Source: Sodiomyces alkalinus F11
Taxonomy: Eukaryota > Ascomycota > Sordariomycetes > Glomerellales > Plectosphaerellaceae
Direction: 5' to 3'
Length of the DNA: 64,000 nt
Assembly: GCF_003711515.1 (NCBI RefSeq)
Contig: NW_021167082.1
Coordinates: forward strand, 1,606,111-1,670,110
Shown: positions 8,933 through 20,149 of the stretch, piece after piece
Numbering within the stretch: position 1 is the stretch's first letter
How the letters are laid out: each line of letters starts with the position of its first letter
The notes under the pieces: generated by a model
Told to the model about the DNA's origin: nothing
Seen by the model: only the letters and a program-made list of their open reading frames with translations
The model's database searches: none
Made by a program: the position numbers and the translations under genes

Positions 8933-11474
8933 TCACTGCTGGTCAGGGAAGGCTTCCACCAACGTGGGTGCTATCCGTCTCCGTTTGGGTCGGCCCCCCT
9001 CTCTCTCCGTACTAGCGTCCCGCTTCGTGCCCCGGTTTGCCGGATCGTCAGTCGGCCGGTTGCCGGGCGTCTCAGGTGGCGTGGTGACAGGCATACCCGT
9101 CACCTGGCCAGAATGGGTCGCCGCGATGCTGGGCACGCTGCCGACGATAAGGAGAGGATTGGTCGCCACCCCGGCCTGCACAGCCAGCGACGGTGGCACC
9201 GCCGACGACGACGACGCCGAGGTGGTGGACCGGCTGGGCGACAACGGCCGAGCGTGGACGAACCCTGCAGGCAGCGGAGATGTCGAGGCGCCAAACGAGC
9301 CAGAAGACGCCGTCCGGTGCTGGTGTGAATGGGACGACGGCCCGCTCGGGAACGGAGACGGCGGCGCAAGCACAGACGTCGGTGTAGGAACCGGCGTGTT
9401 CTGGTGGGACGACGACGCCGTTCCCGGAACAACCGGATTCTTGGCCGTCGGCACCTCCCCCTGGTACACCTGGCCCAACTCACCCGGCGAAAACGACAAG
9501 GTCGAGCAGAATCCATCCGAAGACGTTATCAGAAGCGTCAGTCCATCCTTCGACCTGTTTGTTTTGCGTTAGCCCGGAGAAGAGACTGCTTGAGATGGCC
9601 ATGGTGGCGTCTCAACTTACCAAGCGAGGTCGGTGAACGTGGCACAGTGGAGATTGCTAACGATACAGATGGGTGTGTGTTGCTGCGTATCGTACAGCAG
9701 GACAGAGTCTTGGGTTCCCACGGCATAGACCATCCGGTAAGGCAGAGCAAACGCCGCTGGGGGCCCGCATGTGGACGACGTTGCCGTTTCGGTCGACTGC
9801 CTTATGGTGGCCGCCGTCGCAGCCTCCGCCGTAGAGGTTGGCGTCGGCGGTGGAGGAGGCTCCATGGCTGGGGAGTCCCGGGGCGGCTCCGACACGGGTT
9901 CCGGCAGAGAGGGAATAACCTCTCCGGTCGAGGACGTGTCGATGGCGATGTGTTGGGTAGCCGGCCGCCGCGACGTCCTGAGCTGGTAGAATACGGGAGA
10001 GCACTTCACCACCACCGACGGTTTCTTGTGTCCGGGCAGATGCGCTATGGGCGCCCTGTTGATGCCGCCCCGGCTGTAGATGTACACCGTATTCGTCACC
10101 TCGTAGGTCGTCTTGGACTCGGCGGGATGCTGGTGCTGGCTCTGGTACTGCCCCGCAGGCGTCAAAAGGACGCTCCCGTCCGGCGTAAAAGTCAGCCGCC
10201 GGAAGAAGGACGTCAGCGTCTCGTTGGCGTATAGGTGGGCGGTCCTAGCGCCGACATACCCCGGTGTCGACGACGAGTGCGGCTTGGAAGCCGGCTCCAT
10301 CGGCATCACCGCCGGAAGGGGCATGGACGGAGACGGAGCCGGACTAGGTGACCGCCTGGCCGACGAAAACGACGACTTTCTGCTGTGGCTGATGGTGCTC
10401 GGCGGGTGCATCGGCAAAGCCATCGATGTCGGTGTTCCCGGTGCCGATGGAGCCGGGGATCCGACTCCGACTCCGACTGCTTGCTCGGGCACGGCCACGA
10501 GGTGCGACCGCGCATGAGTCGAATCCGGAGGCGCCGGGCTGCCCGATGCAATCCGCAGAGCCGGCAGCTCACTCCTGTTGTGACTAGCAATCCGGGATGG
10601 TTTATCGTCGTGACCGCCGCTTAGAGAGTACCGTCCGTCCTTGGTCCTGAGGGAGTAGACGTGGACGGACCGGTCGGAAGACTGCGTTGCGATGAACTCG
10701 TCCAACGGATCCCACGCCACGCCCTGGACGTAGTGGCTGTGTTCGGCAATTTGCCGAACGAGCATACCCGTGCTTGCGTTGTAAACCCGGGCAACGTTGT
10801 CCATGCTACCGATGATGAAGTATGTACTGTCGGGCGACCAGGCCAGGTCATATATCTCGGAGCCGCTCGACCGACACATATGCTTGGCCCGCCAGGTTTC
10901 TTTGTCTTCCAACCCCTCTGATGCAAAGGAGGGGCCTATTTGGTGTTCGGCGGGAACCCAAAGGATGACGTTGCCATCGTCGCCGGCGGAGGCAAGAAGC
11001 TCACCTGGAGAGGGGCGAACGGAATGTTAGTAACGACGAATCCACAGCTTTGGAGCTTGGAAGCACGAAGCACGAAGCACTTGAGAGCACTTGACGTACC
11101 TTTGGGAGCCCATCTCACAACGTTGACAGCTTGAGTGTGTTTGGACAATGTGGAGAGGTATTCAACCTTGCGGTCCTCGCCATGGCCATCGATTTTCCAA
11201 AGCTATAGGCAGAGGAGTATGTCAGCTACTTGATTCTCGAGAGACCCCGTTTTGCGTGGGGAAAAGAAAGAAAAAAGAAAGAAAAAAAAAAAAACAGAAA
11301 TGAAGAACAAAAAGAAAAAGAAGAAAAGAAGAAGAGAAAAAAAGGCAGACGTACCCTCACGTTATTGTCGCCGCCAGCGGTCGCCAGTCTACCCTTGCCC
11401 TGGGGCTCAAAGTGCGCAGAATAGATAGGGGCATTTTGATCGTGCCAATTGATAATCAAAGGTGTGCTCTTCAT
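8933..11474 (-). CDS. CAC2: CAF-1 subunit Cac2 (p60), WD40 histone chaperone subunit
   Basis: Predicted middle subunit of chromatin assembly factor 1, which deposits H3-H4 behind replication forks. 742 aa, four exons: 11474-11355, 11202-11100, 11004-9621 and 9554-8933. The start MKSTPLIINWHDQNAPIYS and the following GRLATAGGDNNVR are the signature opening of Cac2/CHAF1B, which fixes the first exon. WD40 blades follow: LWKIDG, HTQAVNVVRWAPKG/ELLASAGDDGNVILW, IYDLAWSPDSTYFIIGS, and HYVQGVAWDPLDEFIATQS. A Ser/Pro-rich insert of about 150 residues sits between blades, then LTFTPDGSVLLTPAG, with a last repeat split by intron 3 (CATFTDLAW|SKDGLTLLITSSDGFCS). The C-terminal about 150 residues are disordered with a basic KRRR motif, probably nuclear localisation. 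Intron 1 is polypyrimidine on the coding strand; intron 2 holds a GAAGCAC triplet repeat. Divergent from the ABC transporter. Confidence 0.92.
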
Positions 11475-12437
11475 CGCGTCGATGGTCTATTCCGGAGGGG
11501 CTGTAAGAGATAGGCATATGAATGGGTGTCCTTCAAGCGAATACAATGGTCTCGAGGCGACGGAAATGCCCAAGGTAGTTGGACTAAAGACGGTGGACAG
11601 CGGGGATTCGAATTCGGGACGCCTCGAAGCAGCCCATGAAGAGATGTAAATAAGGGAACCCAGTGGGAGTCTTTCAGGTTGGGAAAGACGACTCGAACGT
11701 TGGCGTTGATGAACGAGAACGACTGGTGTACGCGAGAGAACCAGCACCACCAGCCGAAGGTGTAACACGCTTGCTACCTTGGTCTTGCTCGTCGGGAGCT
11801 CGAAGGGGCAGTCGTGCCTTTAGAGCGGGGTAACTGGAAGGTTATCTTATGCCTGTTGGCATTGGAAGGACACGAAATTAAGAGAAGAGGCAGTGAGAGG
11901 AAGAAGGCTGAGGAGGGATGAGGGATGATTGGGACGATGGAATCGATGACCTTGGGAGACTGGAACGGTATCACGCGTGATACGGATACGGTAAGTACCT
12001 TAAGGTACCTAGGTACCTAGCTAAGGTAAGGTAAGGTACCTTACCTTAAAGTACGAAGTGCGTACTTGGACCAGCAGATAACCCATTAAACGGGGACACG
12101 GCCCCGATAGACGTCTTATGGACCTACTAGCATAAGGTACCTTAGATAAAGAGCATCTACATACTATCCGTATTATCCCTTTACCAGGACGTCGATTAGT
12201 AAGTCCCCGGCGATGATTCAGACCGAATCCTTCCAGACGGACGAATTTGACTTATACCCTGCTTCTGCCTCCTACCCTGTCCCCATCATCTGCCGTTTTT
12301 TCATCATTTTCATCATCTTTCTGTCTGCTACATGTCATATATGAAGAAAACTTTGCTGCATCATTCTTTTAGCAATAAACAAGAATAAAAAACAATACAT
12401 CCACCGTATCCCGCGGTGCATCGATCCTCGCCCACCC
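11475..12437. promoter_or_regulatory. Divergent intergenic region CAC2/ABC transporter
   Basis: 963 bp between two divergently transcribed genes. A dense block of GGTACC, CCTAGG and AAGGTA words lies at 11993-12057 and again near 12135. A GTACGAAGTGCGTAC near-palindrome sits at about 12050. No further gene could be supported. Confidence 0.4.
11993..12057. repeat. GGTACC/CCTAGG palindrome-rich block
   Basis: Overlapping short palindromes (AAGGTACCTAGGTACCTAG and AAGGTAAGGTAAGGTACC) fill this stretch. It is the strongest single instance of the intergenic motif family seen throughout the window. Confidence 0.7.
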
Positions 12438-15400
12438 ATGGAGGCCGGGGCCGGTCTCGCCGTAGTGGCCGTTTGCTCCGTCCCGGCCATCGTCGGATTT
12501 GTCTCCCAGCTTCGGTCACCGTCTGTCAAGGAGAACTTCTACGAGGACAAGGACGGGAACAGTACGCCCGAGGCCAACGCCACCTTCTCCAACAGGTGGC
12601 CCAAGGTCTTGATCGTCCTCCTCGCCGCTCTCGGTTCTGCTTCTTCGTTGGCCGTCGCTATATTGTCTACCGTTGACCGGCAGGACGTGCTTCTTGCCGA
12701 TGGGCTTCTTTCTGCTGCGTGGGTGCGTTCATCTCATTTCGAACTCATCTGGTTTGTGCCGAATATGGCCCGCCAGAAAGGCTAACGTGGTGCGTACGTA
12801 GATTCTGCTCGTCGTCCAAGCCGCCTGTATCGCTGCCACGCACGACTCGGTCCACGCCTACAATGTTGGCTTGTGGGCCTGGGTCAGCAGCTTGGTCTTA
12901 GGCCTGGTCTTGCTGATCCAAGGCACTTCTGTCCTGACCCGTCTTCTACCCCATCACCCCATCTCCTTTGCCCTGAGGATTCTCACTCTGGTTGCCGTCC
13001 TGGGCTTCTCTGCCACGAGTGTGTCACTAGCCCGACGGCCGGACGTCTATCTGGACGGTGCTCTTGTTGATCGCATGTACACTGTGCCGGCATACAGCCG
13101 CTTTACCTTCAGCTGGTGCGACCCCTTGATCAAGACCGCCAGAGAGAAGAAGGATCTCGAAGTAGTCGATCTTCCTCGTCCCGGCCATACAACTCGCGCC
13201 TCGGATATCTCTGCGCGTTGGAAAACGGTCAACCAAAACGCCAACTCCGCGCTTTGGCTCCGTGTTCTTTGGTTTTTCCGGTGGGCCGTCCTAGCCCAGT
13301 GGTCTCTCGCCCTCTTCAGGAGCTTTGTCTCCTTCGTGCCTTACTGGGTCACTCTCCAGATCTTGAGGGCTCTGGAGAAGAGACAGTCGGGGACACAGCT
13401 TGATATCGAGACCTGGCTTTTGGTCTTCTGGCTTGGCTTTTCCATCTTGGCCGATGCTGTACGTCTCAACCCGCCTTTTTCGTTCTGGATGCCTATCATG
13501 GGGGGGGAACGAAAAAAAGAAGAAGTATCGTCGTTGACCTCGTTGAGTGTAGTGGCTGAGCGCCGTCATGTTCTGGGTGTCGTGGTCGGAACTGCTGGTC
13601 CCGGTTCGAAATCTCCTATCTGCCATCATTGTCGAGAAATCCATGCGGCGAAAGAATGTCAAGTCGGTCAGTAAATCCGACACCGACACCAACACCGACA
13701 CCAACACCGACACCGACGCCGAAGCCGATGGCGAGTCCACGAATCAAGGCAAACCCGGGGACGACGAGGACGAGGATGGACCAAGCCTCAAATCCCAACA
13801 GGCCATCGTCAATCTGATCGGTGTCGACGCCAAGCGAGTGTCCGACTTTGCCGCCTATCAGCTTTTCTTCCCCAGCAGCATTGCCAGGTTTGTCATCGGC
13901 ATCTGCTTCCTCGTTTCGCTCTTGGGTTGGATCCCTGTTCTCGCCGGCCTCGGCGCCCTGGCTCTCATCACGCCGTTGAACATCTACTTCACCAAGCTCT
14001 ACACCGGTGCGCAAGACCGACTGATGAAACTCAGGGACCAAAAGCTGGCCCTCGTCAACGAGTGTCTTCTAGGCATGCGCCAGATCAAGTTCTCTGCCCT
14101 GGAAGCCCAGTGGGGCGGCCGTATCCATGATATGAGGGAAAAGGAGCTCAAGGCCATCTGGGACGCCTTCAAGGCCGATTCCGCCCTTTATGGCTCGTGG
14201 GTCGGGAGCCCTATCGCCCTCGCCGCCGCCTCTCTCTCTGTCTACGCCTTGATCCATGGTAGTCTGACGCCGTCTGTTGCCTTTGTGAGCATCAGCGTCT
14301 TCAAATCACTTGAGCTTGCTCTGTCCATTCTCCCGGAACTCACAACCGATCTCATCGACGCCAAAGTCTCCATCGGTCGGATCGAGGAATTCACAAAGGC
14401 ACCCGAAATCACCCAGATCGTGACCCATGGCGACGGTGTCTCGTTTGAAGGTGCGGACATTGCTTGGCCCGCTGACGACGAGGAGACCGATGAATCCGAG
14501 AGATTCGTGCTGCGCAACGTCACCGCAGAATTCCCCTCCGGCGAGCTGTCGGTCGTGTCGGGCAAGACGGGAGCGGGTAAGAGCCTGCTTTTGGCTGCCA
14601 TCCTGGGGGAAGCGGACCTTCTCTCGGGCAAGATCTACGTGCCGAAGCCGCCTTCGACCGACGAGCGCCACGACGATAAAGCAAACCGAGGCAACTGGAT
14701 TCTTCCCACCAGCATCGCCTTTGTTGCTCAGATCCCCTGGATCGAGAACGCCACCCTGCGAGACAACATCCTCTTCGGCCTCCCCCTGGACGAGGACCGC
14801 TATAGCGAGACCATCAGGGCCTGTGCCCTGCAAAAGGACCTGGACATGCTGACGGACGGCGACCAGACGGAGCTTGGCGCCAACGGAGTCAACCTCAGCG
14901 GAGGCCAGAAGTGGCGCGTCACCCTCGCGCGGGCCGTGTACTCCAGAGCGGGCATCCTCATCCTCGACGACATCTTCAGCGCCGTCGACGCCCACGTCGG
15001 CCGCCATATTTTCGAGAAATGCCTCACCGGACCCCTGTGCAAAGGAAGGACGCGGATCCTGGTCACGCACCACGTCGGTCTTTGCGCGCCCAAGACGAAC
15101 TTCGTCTTGGAGCTCGGCGACGGCACTGTACAGCGCGCTGTCCGGACCTCCGAGATGGACGGAGACGACGATACCCTGCGTCTGATCGAGCAAGATGTCC
15201 AGCCCCAGCGGACGGGGACGGGGACGGGGACCGGGGCGGAAGATGAAGATGGAGAACCCATGGCAATGAACTCGGAGGCCGGCGGCAGCGCGCTCCAGAA
15301 GGTACCCTCCAAAGCGGCCCGGCAATTTATCGAGGAAGAATCGAAAGAGCAGGGCGCGATCAAGAAGCATGTCTACGCGGCGTATCTGCGGGATAGTGGC

Positions 15401-17397
15401 GGATGGTCCTGGTGGACAATGTCCGCCTTCTTCTTCATCGCCTTCGAGGCTATGACACTCGGTACGTACGATCAAGCTAAATAACCCGGATATTCATTCT
15501 TCGAAACTAACCGATAGACGTAGGCCGCTCATGGTGGCTCAGGATCTGGACGGGCAATAACCAACAAGAGGCACTGGATCTGAACGCCCACGACGCCCAC
15601 AACGCCCACGGAGCCGCCTATGCTGCTAGTCTCCAGCACACCATGCACCACGTCCCGCCCAATCCCGTCCACATAACCGAAGCCCGCAGCGTCGAATTTT
15701 ACTTGGGAATCTATGTAGCCATCTCAGCCGCAGCCGCCGTTCTCGGCGTTGTCCGGATGCTTTTCCTCTTCGTGATGAGCCTCAAGGCTTCCCGACGCAT
15801 CTTCCACAACATGACCTACACGGTCCTCCGGGCCCCTCTGAGGTGGCTCGACACCGTGCCTGTTGGTAGGATTCTCAACAGGTTCACGGCGGATTTCAAC
15901 ATCATCGACAGCAGAATCGCCGTGGACATTGCCCTGACACTCAACAGTGTTCTCAGCGTCGTCGGCATCTGCATTGCTGCCATCTTCGTCTCCCCTTACA
16001 TCATTCTGCTCGCCTTCGCCCTCCTCCTCGCGTGCGTCCGCGTGGCCGTCAGCTACTTGGACGCAGCACGGCCGAGCAAACGCCTCGAGAGCACAACCAA
16101 GTCGCCCATCTTTGAAGTATTCGGCTCGGCCCTGGCCGGTGTCACCACCATCCGGGGTTTCGACAAGGCCAATACGTACGTCCAGGCCCTGTACACCAAG
16201 ACGGACGACTACGGCATGGCAACCTGGTACCTGTGGCTCTTCAATCGCTGGATGGGGTGGCGCATGTCCATTCTGGGTGCCATCTTCTCCGTCGTCGTGG
16301 CCATCATGATCCTCGGCTCTTCGAGGATGGACGCCGCACTGGCTGGCTTCACCCTATCTTTCGCCCTGGAGTTTTCCGAGAGCGTCCTCTGGGCCATCCG
16401 AAACTACGCGAGCATCGAGTTGGACATGAACGCCGCAGAACGCGTCGTGGAGTACGCCGAACTGCCGACGGAGGACCAAGGCGGGGAGGATCCGCCCGCA
16501 ACCTGGCCGTCCGAAGGCAGGCTGGAGATCAACGACCTCGTCGTCAGTTACGCAGACGACTTGCCACCCGTCCTCAAGGGGCTGACCTTCCACGTCGAGG
16601 GGAAGGAGAGGGTCGGCGTGGTGGGACGGACGGGCGCCGGGAAATCATCCCTGACGCTCGCCATTTTCCGGTTCCTGGAAGCGCGGTCCGGCACCATCCA
16701 CGTAGACGGCGTCGACGTCGCCAAGATCAAGCTCCAGCAGCTGCGTTCTCGCCTCGCCATCATCCCCCAGGATCCCGTCCTGTTCTCCGGCACCGTCCGC
16801 TTCAACCTCGACCCGTTCGACGAGCGCACCGATGACGAGCTCTACGAGGCCCTACGGCGCGTCCACCTTCTCGATTCGTCACCCGGTACGCCGCCGCCCG
16901 GTGAATCGTCACCGTCATCATCGTCATCATCGTCATCATCCGCCCCGGACCCTGCCCCCGAGCCCGCCACGCCGACGCCGAGGAGCACGAACACCAACCC
17001 CTTCCGCAGCCTCTCCTCGCCCGTCGCGGAAGGCGGCCTCAACCTTTCCCAGGGCCAACGCCAGCTCCTCTGCCTGGCGCGCGCCATCCTCTCCCGACCC
17101 AAGGTCATGGTGCTGGACGAGGCCACGTCGGCGGTCGACATGGCGACGGACGCGCTTATCCAGCGCTCCATCCGCGAGGAGTTTATGGAGTCGACGCTCC
17201 TGGTCATCGCGCATCGGCTTAGCACCATTGCTGACTTTGATCGCATTCTGGTGCTGAGTGAGGGGCAAGTCGCGGAGTTTGGCGCGCCGAGGGAATTGTG
17301 GGAGAAGGGGGAAGGTGGCGTGTTTAGGGGTATGTGTGAGGAGAGTGGCGAGAAGGAAAAGTTGAAGGATATTCTTTATGGTTCGGATGGTAAATAG
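12438..17397 (+). CDS. ABCC-type multidrug transporter (MRP/YCF1-like)
   Basis: Predicted full-length ABC exporter of the ABCC family, 1574 aa. Four exons: 12438-12722, 12802-13458, 13553-15461 and 15524-17397. An N-terminal TMD0 (about residues 1-180) is followed by TMD1. NBD1 has Walker A GKTGAGKS near residue 651, signature LSGGQ near 762 and Walker B ILILDD, where Asp replaces the catalytic Glu, a common ABCC asymmetry. TMD2 is followed by NBD2 with GRTGAGKS near 1318, LSQGQ near 1458, and a canonical VMVLDEATSAVD and AHRLST. Low-complexity inserts lie inside the fold: a Thr/Asp repeat after SMRRKNVKSV (near residue 360), a GTGTGT linker after NBD1, and a Ser/Pro-rich loop of about 55 residues in NBD2 between the Q-loop region and the signature. 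Substrate (glutathione conjugates, metabolites or drugs) cannot be told. No biosynthetic cluster adjoins it. Confidence 0.93.
13678..13725. repeat. ACCGACACCAAC coding repeat in the ABC transporter
   Basis: Hexa/dodecanucleotide units encode Thr-Asp/Thr-Asn repeats inside TMD1, just after SMRRKNVKSV. Changes in unit number keep the frame. Confidence 0.75.
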
Positions 17398-18026
17398 ACT
17401 GTCGTTTGCCTTTTTTTCTTTTCTTTTTTCGACAATGTTGAGCATTCAGAATGCATCATCATATCGTCTCGGCTTGGCTTGGATCATAGCCGCTTCTTCA
17501 TCAAAAGTTTGGTCTTTTATATATACTGGACTCTGGCCCTCTTAGGCAACACAACGTCACTTGGTTCATATGCGAAGCGGTGGCTTTGTTTCTCCAGAGC
17601 GACATAATTCTAGATGTGAGATAAGAAAATAACCGTAGCAATACCCGCCCTCCATCCCATGGCTCAGGGGATAAGGGGTATACCCATATTCCCAGGGAGG
17701 TCGCAGGAGGAGACAAGAGGAGACAAGAGGTTGCTTTGAATCAAGCCAGCACTGAAAAACACATAACCGCTTCGTCTTGGCAGAATTCGCTATCCAGCCC
17801 TCTGCCATGAGCCTACTAACTGAGAATGCCCCTGCGTGTTTGCCCTAGAAGTGAAGATTCGACCCGATTCATGTCATGTTTGAACGCCCGTCCCTCCAAC
17901 ACAGATGACACCCGGATTCCCGATAGCATGATGACTCCTTTCCCGAACGCCAGGCTTCCTTGTGCATACACGTAGAAAGAGGAAAAAGAAAAAAAAAAAA
18001 GAGAAAGCAAGACAATACGACCGGAA
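17398..18026. other. Convergent 3' region, ABC transporter/ATG6
   Basis: 629 bp between convergent stop codons, expected to be 3' UTRs. It contains a poly(T) stretch just after the transporter stop and a poly(A) tract near 17985-18000. No gene seen. Confidence 0.45.
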
Positions 18027-19607
18027 TCAAGTCCCCGAGCTCCTAGCGCTAGAGTTGACATTACTCGCATGAGCCAGCAAAAACTTACAGCAGGTCAGAG
18101 TGAGCTTGCACGCCTTGGTCCAGCCTTCATCCTGAGCCATGCCAAGCTTGATGCTCACGTCGTGGATGCGGTCGCCCTCGATCTTGTAAGGGAGGGTGAG
18201 CGGGTGGCCCTCGGCGGCGGTCTGGCGGTGGACGAAGGCGCCCAGCTGGCGGACCAGTTCCAGGAAGGCAACCATGGCGTTATCAAACTTGCGGTGCATG
18301 AAGGTCAGGAGCGGCAGGTCGCCGGTGGAGTACAGCTCGAGGACGTGTTTCTTGGGCGGCGGCGGCGGCGGCGGCAGCGGCAGCGGCTGTACGGGGGCGA
18401 CGCCGCGCTGGCTGGCACCACCGACGAGACGGCTGGAGGCGGCAGGCGAGGGAAGCTCGTAGCGGATGATGCGCGAGGTGCTGCCCATGGGCAGGGGCTC
18501 GAGGCCGTCGAAGCGGTAATCGAGCTTCTCGGCGACGGTGACGAGGAGGAGGAGGGCGTGGCCCCAGGCGGCGTTGATCTCGGGCCAGTCGACCGGCTGG
18601 CTGCTGGAGAGGCGGCCGAGGCGGAGGCCGTTGATGGTGGCGAAGGTGCCGTCGTGGCTGATGCAGAAGGTGTCGTTGTAGACGTTGGAGCGCTGGAGCT
18701 TCTCGAGGAGGCGCGCGTCGTGGTCGTACTTGGAGTTGACGCTGTCGCGCTCGTTCTGGAACTCGGACAGCTTGGTGGTGAAGGCGTTGCGCTCGCGCCA
18801 GAACTTCTCCTCCTCCCGGTCCAGCGCCCTCGCCTCTTCTTCCAGCGCGGCCATCTCCCGGTCCACGGCGGCCTTCTCCTTCTCGAGCCGGCGCAGCTCG
18901 CCCATCGCGTCAGCTTCTTCCTGCTTGGCCCTGGATAGCGCCTCCTGCTGGGCTTGGATGTCGTCCTCGCTCGGTTGGTTGGCCTGCACCTGCTTGAGGA
19001 ACGAGACGTAGGCGTCCCTCTCCTTCGTCGCGGTCTCGAGCTTCTTCTGCAGGCCGTCGACGAGCATCTCGGTGCACTCGACGCAGACGGGGTGGTCCAT
19101 GTCGGAGCGCGAGGAGAGGATCTCGAAGAGCTTGTTGACGCGCTCCATCTCGTAGCCCTTGGGCACGCCATTCTCCCGGTTCACCTTGCCCCCGTGTTGA
19201 GTGGCCCGAGGAGAGGTGGGATGGGAAGAGTTATTGGCTCGCGGGGGGGTCGGTTGTGTGACTTGCGACTCGGTGAGGTAGATGAAGGACATGGTGGCAT
19301 CTCGCTGTGATGGCGCACCAACTGCGGTACGCTTGATGGTTGGGTGGCCCGCATTCTGGGAGGCTCTATCGTAGATGGCTTTGCGCTGCTGGTCTTGGGG
19401 ATATGACGGCCTGGAGGAGTGCAGTTTCTTTGGCGGTTGCTGGGAAGAGGAGGCTTTTCCGAGGCGTCAGCAGGGAGGCTACGTTAAGAGGGGGATTGTG
19501 CCTTGAGTCCTAGGATACGAACCTATCAGGAGATCATAGGCAGCAGGGTTCAGATCTTCCAGTGAGCTGTCGACCTTGAGAGGCGCCCGGCATTTTTGGC
19601 AGTACAT
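18027..19607 (-). CDS. ATG6: Beclin-1 family autophagy protein Atg6/Vps30
   Basis: Predicted Atg6/Vps30, the beclin subunit of the Vps34 PI3-kinase complexes I (autophagy) and II (endosomal sorting). 503 aa, two exons: 19607-19523 and 19453-18027. Exon 1 encodes MYCQKCRAPLKVDSSLEDLN, the conserved beclin start with its CxxC pair. The intron acceptor GGAAAAG was chosen because frames upstream of it are closed by a stop. A coiled coil spans about residues 150-270. The C-terminal evolutionarily conserved domain starts around SNVYNDTFCISHDGTFATIN and continues with WPEINAAWGHALLLL. A Pro-rich loop (PLPLPPPPPPPK) is inserted in that domain. The end, ACKLTLTCCKFLLAHAS, matches the membrane-binding C-terminus. 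It shares a short divergent promoter with SCM3; its partner Atg14 is encoded 11 kb downstream. Confidence 0.92.
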
Positions 19608-20149
19608 GGTTTGTTGTTATGAGTCCAGACAATACCGAGTTATCATGATGGTGCTGAAGTCATTTGTGAGAGATGGGAGAAGTGTTTGGTGACGGGAAAT
19701 GGAATAGAGACGTATAGCGTACGAAGTAACGAAGTACGTGTACACGAAGTACTTTAGATGGGGTGACGTGACGTCGAGACCAGACAGCTCTTTGCTGAGA
19801 TAAGCAGGGTGGGTAAGGTATGTACACACCTAGGTAGGTAGCTTCGAACACGGTCAGCCAGCTCCCCACCTCCCCGCCGACGCGTTCGAAGCGCGTCATT
19901 GACAATTACTAATCATTCATGTACCATCCCATCCTGAATCGAGTCGTGACCTCTTCATTGTGAGTCTCGAGTTCACTGCTAAGAGACCCATCAATACCAT
20001 ACACATACAGTACCTTTACCCATACTCCGATACTCCGATTCCTGCCTGCAGATTCACACCTTCACTGCATACAACAACTACTTGCGAGTTCCTTCTCATT
20101 GCAACAACCTTCTCCATTCTTCTTCATCCATGCACTCAGACGACTTCCC
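19608..20149. promoter_or_regulatory. Bidirectional promoter region ATG6/SCM3
   Basis: 542 bp between divergent start codons. It contains GAAGTAC-type repeats at 19719-19752 and a CCTAGGTAGG word near 19831. No transcription-factor site is assigned. Confidence 0.45.
19719..19752. repeat. GTACGAAGT repeat units
   Basis: Units GTACGAAGT, ACGAAGTACG and ACACGAAGTAC follow each other. The same heptamer family occurs at 26505-26558, 30361-30399 and 55756-55784. Confidence 0.65.

Noticed and set aside
11598..11622. GGATTCGAATTC resembling a tRNA T-arm
   Set aside because: The flanking sequence does not fold into a cloverleaf and lacks an A-box at the right distance.
14306..15475. 389-codon minus-strand frame across the ABC transporter NBD1
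   Set aside because: It lies wholly opposite the Walker A/signature-encoding exon and has no recognisable domain; a GC-driven shadow.
12438..17397. ABC transporter as part of a secondary-metabolite cluster
   Set aside because: Neighbours are housekeeping genes (CAC2, ATG6); no synthase, P450 or regulator lies nearby.
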